From Gammaproteobacteria bacterium (GTDB lineage Bacteria > Pseudomonadota > Gammaproteobacteria > UBA11654): 6,175 nt of DNA. Both the position numbers and the translations under genes were made by a program. How positions within the stretch are numbered: position 1 is the first letter of the stretch; each line of letters starts with the position of its first letter. Below the pieces are notes generated by a model that did no database searches, had not been told where the DNA came from, and was given only the letters and a program-made list of their open reading frames with translations. Of this stretch, positions 1 through 5,154 are shown one piece after another. The stretch is taken from positions 1-6,175 of the forward strand of contig JABHDX010000018.1 of the NCBI GenBank assembly GCA_018672815.1, written 5' to 3'.

Positions 1-590
1 AACACTCCAATACTTTTCTATTTTATTTAACTGGATGGAAGGGGGTTTGTATTGATCCATTACCAAATCTTAAGAGTAAATACAGATTTATTAGAAGACG
101 GGATAAATTTATAAATGCTGGAGTTATTGGATCAAGATCTAAGACTCAAAAAAAACTTAATTTTTTCTATTATAAGAATAATAGAGATAACAGCACCTTT
201 GATCCTGCAAGAGTTAAAGAATTAAGCTCTAAATTTGGCAGGGAGCCTTCATCAATCATTGATATACCAACACTCAATGTTGCTGATATATTATCTTCTT
301 CTGAAGAAATTATTGGAGTGAGTAAAGAAATAAATTTTCTGAATCTTGATATTGAAGGATTTGAAATAGATATATTGAATGATCTTTTTTCTTGCAAAGT
401 TTACCCATGGATTATATGTGTTGAAGAGTTAGGTAAAGTAGCTGAAACTCTGAAAAATGGAGAAATTCATAGATTGATGACAAATAATGGTTATATACTA
501 GGATCAAGAACATTTTTGTCTAGTATCTATATCCTTAAAAATATAATAAGCAAGCTACCATCGCCGTATATTAAAGAATTAGAGATATGA
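1..590 (+). CDS. FkbM-family SAM-dependent methyltransferase, 3' part (5' end outside the window)
   Basis: The reading frame is open from the left edge (first full codon at base 3) to TGA 588-590, giving 195 visible residues without a start, so the gene begins upstream. Near the start is SNTFLFYLTGWKGVCIDPLP, the typical FkbM/Methyltransf_21 segment in which the substrate-side loop is followed by the strand ending in an acidic SAM-ribose residue. Visible residues 113-121 read LNLDIEGFE, matching the family's D-x-E-G-[FY]-E signature (D116, E118). Known members O-methylate sugars or other small groups in glycan and polyketide pathways; in a glycan locus the likely role is cytoplasmic O-methylation of a sugar (inference). 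The stop overlaps the next start by 4 bp (ATGA), so the two genes are probably translated together. A GTG at 318 is internal to the domain and is not a start. Confidence 0.86.
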   Translation, partial: HSNTFLFYLTGWKGVCIDPLPNLKSKYRFIRRRDKFINAGVIGSRSKTQKKLNFFYYKNNRDNSTFDPARVKELSSKFGREPSSIIDIPTLNVADILSSSEEIIGVSKEINFLNLDIEGFEIDILNDLFSCKVYPWIICVEELGKVAETLKNGEIHRLMTNNGYILGSRTFLSSIYILKNIISKLPSPYIKELEI

Positions 591-1813
591 AGATAATTCA
601 CCTAAATAACGCTGACACTACTGGCGGTGCTGCTCGTGCCGCCTATCGAATCCATCACTCGTTACTTAATAGTGGACTACATTCTCGTATGTGGGTTAAT
701 GTTGAAAATTCTGGAGATTGGACCGTAAGTGGACCAAAAGATAGATGGAGAAAGGCATTTGTTCAAATGCGACGACACTCTGTATTTCCAATTTTGAAGA
801 CAATGCAAACACAAAATTCTATACTTCATTCCCCAGCAATTCTTCATTCATCTTGGAGTAAAATTATTAACCAAAGTGATTCTGATATTGCTCACCTTCA
901 TTGGATTGGAGGAGAGATGGCATCAATTTCAGATATTGGAAGCATTAAAAAACCTGTTGTATGGACCTTACATGATATGTGGGCTTTCTGTGGTGCTGAG
1001 CATGTTTCGTGGGATGAAAGATGGCGGGAAGGATATACTCGAAAAAACCGGCCACCTAGTGAGAGAGGTTTTGATATTAATAGGTGGACTTGGAATAGAA
1101 AAATTAAGCATTGGAAACATCCATTTAATATTGTTGCACCTAGTCGATGGCTAGCAGAATGCGTGCAGGATAGTGTTATTATGCGAGATTGGCCAGTAAC
1201 TGTCATACCAAATTGTATAGATACTCAGATTTGGCAACCGATTGAGAAAATCCTAGCGCGTAAGCTGCTTGGGCTGCCTACAGAAACCCCTCTAATTGCT
1301 TTTGGTACATATGGCGCTAACTCCGAATACCATAAAGGTTTTGACCTTCTTGTTAAGGCACTTAAACATTTAAGTGGACTGACTGAAGGTGCAGAGCTAG
1401 TTATCTTTGGGCAGCCTGAACCAAAGAATCCTCCTAAACTTGGTTTTCCTGTGAATTTTATGGGACATCTCTATGACGATGTTAGTTTGCGTTTACTCTA
1501 TAGTGCGGTTGATATATTGGTAGTCCCATCTCGAAAAGAAGCATTTGGGCAAACGGCTTCTGAGGCACAAGCTTGCGGTACACCTGTTGCCGCATTTAAA
1601 ATTGGTGGTTTATCTGATATTGTTAAACACAAGCATACTGGTTATTTGGCTAAGCCTTTTGACACAGAAGATTTGGCAGAGGGTATAGAATGGATTTTAT
1701 CTGATCGAACTTCAGGGCGTCTTGGCCATACTGCTCGTGAAAGATCTTTGCAGAAATTCTCTTACGAGATAGTTTCAGCTCAATATCAAACGGTATATCA
1801 AAATTTGTTATGA
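587..1813 (+). CDS. Glycosyltransferase family 4 (GT-B fold)
   Basis: A 408-residue protein of ordinary length for a GT4 retaining glycosyltransferase, predicted to move a sugar from a nucleotide donor to a lipid-linked glycan at the cytoplasmic face of the inner membrane. The N-terminal acceptor domain opens with MKIIHLNNADTTGGAARAAY, where the Gly-rich loop follows the first strand, and carries VWTLHDMWAFCG (125-136), typical of WcaC-like enzymes. The C-terminal donor domain has the phosphate-contacting Lys in EYHKGFD (K250) and the E-x7-E motif SRKEAFGQTASEAQ with E318 and E326, then GTPVAAFKIGG. There is no signal peptide or membrane segment. The start overlaps the methyltransferase stop by 4 bp with only a weak GAG upstream, consistent with translational coupling. 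The codons look more GC-rich than in the genes downstream, hinting at a separate origin. The donor and acceptor sugars cannot be read from the sequence. Confidence 0.92.
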   Translation: MKIIHLNNADTTGGAARAAYRIHHSLLNSGLHSRMWVNVENSGDWTVSGPKDRWRKAFVQMRRHSVFPILKTMQTQNSILHSPAILHSSWSKIINQSDSDIAHLHWIGGEMASISDIGSIKKPVVWTLHDMWAFCGAEHVSWDERWREGYTRKNRPPSERGFDINRWTWNRKIKHWKHPFNIVAPSRWLAECVQDSVIMRDWPVTVIPNCIDTQIWQPIEKILARKLLGLPTETPLIAFGTYGANSEYHKGFDLLVKALKHLSGLTEGAELVIFGQPEPKNPPKLGFPVNFMGHLYDDVSLRLLYSAVDILVVPSRKEAFGQTASEAQACGTPVAAFKIGGLSDIVKHKHTGYLAKPFDTEDLAEGIEWILSDRTSGRLGHTARERSLQKFSYEIVSAQYQTVYQNLL

Positions 1814-1831
1814 TTGTTTAATGTATTGATC

Positions 1832-1863
1832 TAAAGTGTGATATTTACAAATATCACGTTTTA
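1832..1863 (+). terminator. AT-rich hairpin, probable intrinsic terminator after the GT4 gene
   Basis: GTGATATTT (1838-1846) and AAATATCAC (1849-1857) form a perfect 9-bp arm. It extends outward through two G-U pairs and four A-T pairs to about 15 bp (1832-1846 with 1849-1863), with a 2-nt apparent loop that in practice would open to 4. The outer arms are an A-run and a T-run, so it could act in either direction. It starts 19 bases after the GT4 stop and 87 bases before the VOC gene, so it probably separates two transcription units. The T-run is short and inside the stem, so termination strength is uncertain. Confidence 0.5.
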
Positions 1864-1949
1864 TATGATGAATGATGGTCTTTGTTTACAATTAGGTTCC
1901 CATAGAGTGCTATTTTGGGTAGTAATATACGATTACATAAGGTTATAAA

Positions 1950-2429
1950 ATGAAAATATTAGGGCATAGGCATACAGGCATTCTTACAAATGATTTAGAT
2001 AAAATGATTGATTTTTACCTAGGATTAGGTTTAGTATTAAAATCCCGAGATATAGAGAGTGGGGCTTTTGTTGAAAATTTAGTAGATTCGGAAGGTATTG
2101 TATTGGATACAGCAAAGTTGATAATTAAAGATGATGATATTCCAATAAAAAACCTGTATGTTTTGGAATTAATGTCAATTAATAATGGTGTCAATTCTAG
2201 AAAAGTGAATGAAATTCTACATTTTGATTTTAATAGTAGGGCAAATGGAGTTCTGGATATCGCATTCACAGTTGATGATATTAACGCTGTTTGTCAATAT
2301 GTTCTAGATCAAGGTGGAGATTTAATTAGCAAGCCACTGAAATCGGTTGGTGGATATCCTGCATGGCATTGTTATTTACGTGATCCAGAGGGAAATGTTC
2401 TACATATAGCTGAAAATTTATTAGTTTGA
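1950..2429 (+). CDS. VOC-superfamily (glyoxalase/bleomycin-resistance fold) protein
   Basis: A 159-residue single-polypeptide VOC protein with the two expected beta-alpha-beta-beta-beta modules. Module 1 opens with RHTGILTNDLDKMIDFYLG (residues 7-25), module 2 with GVLDIAFTVDDINAV (100-114), and it closes with RDPEGNVLHIAE (144-155). Members bind a divalent metal through four side chains and act as isomerases, epimerases, lyases or dioxygenases, so the reaction cannot be named. By eye the ligand positions are H8, E73, D103 and H152. The usual order is H, E, H, E, so the acid and histidine of the second half appear exchanged. The start is supported by TAAGG at 1938-1942, 7 nt before the ATG. 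It is the first gene after the 1832-1863 hairpin and leads the run of SDR and cupin enzymes, suggesting a role in precursor modification (inference). A promoter should lie in 1864-1935, but I see no convincing one. Confidence 0.85.
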   Translation: MKILGHRHTGILTNDLDKMIDFYLGLGLVLKSRDIESGAFVENLVDSEGIVLDTAKLIIKDDDIPIKNLYVLELMSINNGVNSRKVNEILHFDFNSRANGVLDIAFTVDDINAVCQYVLDQGGDLISKPLKSVGGYPAWHCYLRDPEGNVLHIAENLLV

Positions 2430-2435
2430 TGTTAA

Positions 2436-2463
2436 GCTATTCTGAAAAAATAGCCGTTGTTTT
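2436..2463 (+). terminator. Weak hairpin with T-rich tail after the VOC gene
   Basis: GCTATT (2436-2441) pairs with AATAGC (2449-2454) around a 7-nt loop and is followed by CGTTGTTTT. The stem is only 6 bp, so this is at best an attenuator. The next gene begins about 95 bases later, and read-through is likely. Confidence 0.27.
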
Positions 2464-2557
2464 GAATGCGTGAGTTATAGAAATACAGTGATGATGGTTG
2501 GAGCGCCATTTATAAGCAAACTTGATAAAGTTACTAAATAACAATGGAAGATAATTT

Positions 2558-3325
2558 ATGAATAATGAGTCACTTAAGGGGAAAAATATAATAATAACCG
2601 GAGCATCGCAAGGACTAGGCGAGTATTGCGCCATAAAAATGTCGCAAAAGGGTGCAAATATTATTCTTATTTCCAGGAGTAAAGAAAAACTTAAACGAGT
2701 ACTTAATCAGTGCAATGATAATACAAATAATCTCATTGTCCCACTAGATATCACTAATCATGCTGATTGTACGGATAAACTTAATGATGTTATTGAAAAT
2801 TATAATGAAAATATAGATTGTGTGATTCATGCTGTTGGAGGTGGCTTAGGTTTTCGCAATCCATTAATTGAATTTGATGATTTTGTTAAATTATTTGCGA
2901 CTAATATTGCAGGACAATCTACAATTAATAATGCAGTAATTCCCTTTATGAAAAAAAATGAATGTGGAAATATAATACATGTTAGTTCAGTGGCATCAAG
3001 AGAAGCTATAGGATCAGTTGGATATAACACTGTAAAAGCTTCTATTAATGCTTATGTTAGGTCGCTGGGTAATGAGTTGGCAAATACGGGTGTTATTGTT
3101 ACAGGAATACTTCCAGGGGCATTTATTGCGAATCAAAATGCAATGGAAAGGTTAAAAAACACCAATATAAAAGCATATCAAGAGTATGAGGATAGGCTAC
3201 CAAGGAAAAAAATGGCAGATGTATCAGAAGTATATTCATTGATTGAATTTCTTTCTTCTTCATCAGCTTCAATGATGACAGGCTGTATGGTTCCTATTGA
3301 TGCTGGTGAAGGGAAAGTAATATGA
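2558..3325 (+). CDS. Short-chain dehydrogenase/reductase (classical SDR)
   Basis: A 255-residue NAD(P)-dependent oxidoreductase of classical SDR length. The cofactor loop TGASQGLG is at 14-21 and R40 follows the second strand, which favours NADP(H). The usual NNAG element is replaced by HAVGG (91-95). The active site is complete: N116, S143 (13 residues before the Tyr), and Y156/K160 in YNTVK. The product-side loop GILPGAF (183-189) and the C-terminal TGCMVPIDAG (241-250) are also typical. It probably reduces a carbonyl or oxidises a hydroxyl on a sugar or short acyl intermediate; the substrate is unknown. GGAAG (2546-2550) lies 7 nt before the ATG and an in-frame stop sits just upstream, which fixes the start. 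A five-codon frame (2544-2561) overlaps the start as ATGA and may be incidental. It lies between the VOC gene and a second SDR that shares the fold but is clearly divergent. Confidence 0.9.
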   Translation: MNNESLKGKNIIITGASQGLGEYCAIKMSQKGANIILISRSKEKLKRVLNQCNDNTNNLIVPLDITNHADCTDKLNDVIENYNENIDCVIHAVGGGLGFRNPLIEFDDFVKLFATNIAGQSTINNAVIPFMKKNECGNIIHVSSVASREAIGSVGYNTVKASINAYVRSLGNELANTGVIVTGILPGAFIANQNAMERLKNTNIKAYQEYEDRLPRKKMADVSEVYSLIEFLSSSSASMMTGCMVPIDAGEGKVI

Positions 3326-3386
3326 TTGTTTTTGATGTTGAATTTGTGTTGAAAATAAAAAACTATATATTCTAATGTCTAGATAA
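3322..3386 (+). other. Chain of two micro reading frames linking the two SDR genes
   Basis: The stop of the first SDR overlaps an ATG at 3322 (ATGA) that opens a 17-codon frame, MIVFDVEFVLKIKNYIF, ending TAA 3373-3375. That stop shares its last A with an ATG at 3375 (TAATG), which opens a three-codon frame, MSR, ending TAA 3384-3386. This stop in turn shares its last A with the ATG of the second SDR at 3386. The second SDR has no recognisable Shine-Dalgarno sequence. The arrangement is visible in the sequence; that ribosomes are handed along it is inference, and chance is possible in AT-rich DNA. Confidence 0.3.
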
Positions 3387-4141
3387 TGTTTGAATCTATT
3401 AACAATAAAAAAGTATTGTTGACTGGTGCAACTTCTGGTATTGGGCTAGAGATTGCAAAATTATTCGCAGCTCATGGCGCATCTGTTGGTATTCATTATA
3501 GAGAGAATGATTTCACTGCGAAGTTGTTGCTTAATGAAATTCAAGATTTAGGTGTGCAAGCTGAGCTATTTAAGGGTGATTTGTTAGACACGTCTGTTAG
3601 AGATGGACTAGTATCTTCTTTTATTGAGAGGTTTGGCTGTATCGATGTTCTAGTTAATAACGCAGGTGCATGCTTCGACTATCAACACTTTTCTACTCTT
3701 AAGGAAGATTCCTGGGATAAGACCTTTGCATTAAATACTAAGGCACCTTTTTGTTTAAGTCGAGATGCTTTTAACTTTATGAAGAATCATGACGGGGGAG
3801 TCATAATTAACATAACAACAGTAGCAGTGAAATATGTTGGAGCATCTAGTTTACATTATACTGCTTCTAAAGCGGCACTCGATACACTGACACGTGGATT
3901 TGCGAGAGAAGGGGCTAAAGACCATATTAGAGTTAATTCAATCCGCTGTGGTGTTATTGAAACAGCAATGCATAGTAAAATTCCCGGATACGACCCAGAA
4001 AATTTCAAAAAGCGAGTAGATATGATTCCAATTGGTCACGCAGGAAAACCAATTGATGTTGCTAGAATGGCTTTATTTTTAGCCTCAGAATCTAGTGAGT
4101 TTATTACTGGCGAGTGTTTTTCAGTTGCAGGTGGCGACTGA
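3386..4141 (+). CDS. Short-chain dehydrogenase/reductase, FabG-like, Thr at the catalytic Ser position
   Basis: A 251-residue classical SDR with a near-perfect framework: cofactor loop TGATSGIG (13-20), D65 in the KGDLLD segment, NNAG (91-94), N117, Y158/K162 in YTASK, and a C-terminal TGECFSVAGGD in place of the common GxxxxVDGG. It resembles 3-oxoacyl-carrier-protein reductases and glucose dehydrogenases, but such resemblance does not define the substrate. The residue 13 before the catalytic Tyr is T145 (INITTVAV), where the family normally has Ser. Thr also carries a hydroxyl and may serve, but it is uncommon. No Shine-Dalgarno sequence precedes the ATG; translation may depend on re-initiation from the micro frames upstream. 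The start is supported by the family's usual ~12-residue lead to the Gly loop. With the upstream SDR it could carry out an oxidation/reduction pair, for example inverting a stereocentre through a ketone (inference). Confidence 0.92.
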   Translation: MFESINNKKVLLTGATSGIGLEIAKLFAAHGASVGIHYRENDFTAKLLLNEIQDLGVQAELFKGDLLDTSVRDGLVSSFIERFGCIDVLVNNAGACFDYQHFSTLKEDSWDKTFALNTKAPFCLSRDAFNFMKNHDGGVIINITTVAVKYVGASSLHYTASKAALDTLTRGFAREGAKDHIRVNSIRCGVIETAMHSKIPGYDPENFKKRVDMIPIGHAGKPIDVARMALFLASESSEFITGECFSVAGGD

Positions 4142-4173
4142 CGATTATTCAAATTAAAATCTTAGGGGCTGTA

Positions 4174-4205
4174 CTAGATAACTAACATTTTGCTAGTATA
4201 TCTAG
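4174..4205 (+). promoter_or_regulatory. Hairpin abutting the start of the RmlC-like gene
   Basis: CTAGATA (4174-4180) plus ACTA (4181-4184) pair with TAGT (4194-4197) plus TATCTAG (4199-4205), giving 11 bp with one bulged A (4198) and a 9-nt loop. The helix ends on the base before ATG 4206. It would occlude that start and leave ATG 4215 freer. It has no T-run, so it is not a standard terminator. Any regulatory role is inference. Confidence 0.33.
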
Positions 4206-4775
4206 ATGAGAAAAATGAAAATACAAGAGATGAAATTAAGCGGCGCATTTGAGATAACGCCTACTCTAAATGTAGACTCTAGAGGCTTTCTTGCTCGAAC
4301 ATATGATCAAGATACATTTAATAATGCCAAGATTGATCGTCGCTGGGTTCAGGAGAGTTGGTCGCATACTGAGAATAAATTTACTGTAAGAGGATTGCAC
4401 GTGCAGTTCAGTCCCTACACTGAGACTAAATTAGTCAGTATTATAAATGGCAAAATGATGTGGGTTATTGTGGATGTTAGGAAGGGAAGTGATACCTTTG
4501 GGGAGTGGGATTCTGTATTGCTCTCATCTGAAGAGCGTAATAGTTTATTTGTGGAGCGTGGTTTTGCTCACGGATGTCTTTCTTTAACTGATAATTGTGA
4601 CTTGCTTCTTAAATCAGATTGCGAGTTTATCGAAGGTAAAGGCACTGGAATCTTATGGAATGATCCTATAATTGATATTGATTGGGGTGAGATGCACAAA
4701 AAACCGATAATATCGGAACGCGATGATGCTTATCCTAGTTTTAATGATTTTATTATGAATTATGGTGGCATTTGA
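4206..4775 (+). CDS. RmlC-like cupin (dTDP-4-dehydrorhamnose 3,5-epimerase family)
   Basis: A 189-residue cupin covering the whole RmlC family length. Recognisable in order are DSRGFLARTYD (24-34), the signature RGLHVQ (62-67), KLVSIINGKMMWVIVDVRKGS (75-95, split by the cupin strands), ERGFAHG (117-123), and WNDPIIDIDW (151-160). RmlC inverts C3 and C5 of a 4-keto-6-deoxy sugar nucleotide using a His-Asp pair as base and a Tyr as acid. Here the His is H65 and the Asp appears to be D173 (ISERDD), but the Tyr position (usually in YK) holds Leu (L135 in LLLK). A pure RmlC reaction is therefore doubtful; a C3-only epimerase, another ketosugar reaction or an inactive protein are alternatives. No rml partners are in the window. 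The start is ambiguous: ATG 4206 lacks a Shine-Dalgarno site, while ATG 4215 gives MKIQEMKL, matching the family's usual N-terminus. Confidence 0.85.
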   Translation: MRKMKIQEMKLSGAFEITPTLNVDSRGFLARTYDQDTFNNAKIDRRWVQESWSHTENKFTVRGLHVQFSPYTETKLVSIINGKMMWVIVDVRKGSDTFGEWDSVLLSSEERNSLFVERGFAHGCLSLTDNCDLLLKSDCEFIEGKGTGILWNDPIIDIDWGEMHKKPIISERDDAYPSFNDFIMNYGGI

Positions 4776-4825
4776 CTGTTTCGAAATTCAATGGTTGAAT
4801 CTCCCTATATTTTGGGATGACTTGT

Positions 4826-4948
4826 ATGTTTGGTCATGACGTCAATATTGTTATCCCAACCCACAACTATAGACATCTATTTATGTATAGATTGCTAGAT
4901 TATGATTAGTACTTAGATATTGATATTTTTGCTGTCGATAGTAACACA
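4826..4948 (+). pseudogene. Remnant of a GT2 glycosyltransferase N-terminus
   Basis: From ATG 4826 the frame reads MFGHDVNIVIPTHNYRHL then FMYRLLDYD, stops at TAG 4907-4909, and continues in the same frame as YLDIDIFAVDSN. The pair VIPTHN and a later acidic xVDS is the start of GT-A glycosyltransferases of family 2, especially the subgroup with IPTHNR, RLLDYY and an I-ADSS strand. Only the first ~40 codons remain, against 250-350 normally, and a stop interrupts them. After DSN (4937-4945) similarity ends at the hairpin 4949-4979, where cysQ-like sequence begins. It cannot make a transferase. The short open frame 4826-4909 is not expected to be functional. Identification rests on a short stretch. 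Confidence 0.62.
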
Positions 4949-4982
4949 GTTACACTTAAGTTGTTTTTATAAGTGTAACAAC
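4941..4982. repeat. Inverted repeat at the junction of two gene remnants
   Basis: GTTACACTTA (4949-4958) and TAAGTGTAAC (4970-4979) form a perfect 10-bp stem with an 11-nt loop. GTAAC at 4941-4945 could instead pair with GTTAC at 4949-4953, and GTTGTT (4960-4965) with AACAAC (4977-4982), so alternative folds compete. There is no T-run after it, so it is not a standard terminator. It lies exactly between the GT2 remnant and the cysQ remnant, suggesting a recombination footprint or the relic of a small mobile palindrome. Confidence 0.45.
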
Positions 4983-5154
4983 GGCTTGGCTCATTTACTG
5001 TGAATATTGGTCTTATTGAAAATGGTGTTCCTACGTTAGGAGTTGGATTTGCACCAGCACTTAATCGAATGTTTTTGCCTCAACCCTTACAGGAGCTTTT
5101 GAAGAGTCTGAAGTTGACGTTAAAGAAATTAAAATAAGAGGAGTTAAGTTATGA
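4979..5154 (+). pseudogene. cysQ: Internal fragment of cysQ (3'(2'),5'-bisphosphate nucleotidase), frameshifted
   Basis: The frame from ~4985 reads GSFTVNIGLIENGVPTLGVG then FAPALNRMF, the central beta-sheet segment of CysQ/inositol-monophosphatase-type phosphatases (FTVNIALI...G.P.LGVVYAPAL). After ATG 5069-5071 the family reading continues only in another frame, FASTLTGAFEESEVDVKEIK (from 5074), so one base is missing in or beside the T5 run 5072-5076. The metal-binding DPLDGT region that precedes FTVNI and the whole C-terminal half (~100 residues) are absent, so this is a relic of about 55 codons. CysQ removes 3'-phosphate from PAP/PAPS. The shifted frame happens to run into TGA 5152-5154, overlapping the start of the PhyH gene. 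Confidence 0.77.
5138..5143 (+). promoter_or_regulatory. Strong Shine-Dalgarno site for the PhyH gene
   Basis: GAGGAG lies 7 nt before ATG 5151. It is the best ribosome binding site in the window and settles the start of the oxygenase. It sits inside the cysQ remnant, so this gene has kept or acquired good initiation signals despite the debris upstream. No promoter was identified between 4776 and 5137. Confidence 0.7.

Noticed and set aside
170..397. A 75-codon minus-strand frame inside the FkbM gene
   Set aside because: It is opposite the conserved DIEGFE segment and is low-complexity Ser/Ile/Leu; a shadow of the real gene.
898..1206. A 102-codon frame on the minus strand inside the GT4 gene
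   Set aside because: It lies wholly opposite conserved GT4 sequence (TLHD region) and its translation has no recognisable motif.
1885..1916. Possible promoter before the VOC gene: TTTACA and an extended -10-like TGCTATTTT
   Set aside because: The spacer is 20 bp, three more than optimum, and the -10 matches only 4 of 6; such matches are common in AT-rich DNA.
2491..2541. A 16-codon frame MMVGAPFISKLDKVTK in the VOC-SDR spacer
   Set aside because: It has no ribosome binding site or family similarity and could be chance; noted only because other micro frames occur nearby.
4786..4800. ATTCAA-TGG-TTGAAT hairpin just after the RmlC-like gene
   Set aside because: A 6-bp AT-rich stem with no following T-run; too weak to call a terminator.
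4812..4859. TTGGGAT/ATCCCAA inverted repeat with an inner ATGAC/GTCAT
   Set aside because: It overlaps the GT2 remnant's coding sequence (the ATCCCAA encodes part of the IPTHN motif), so it is probably coincidental.
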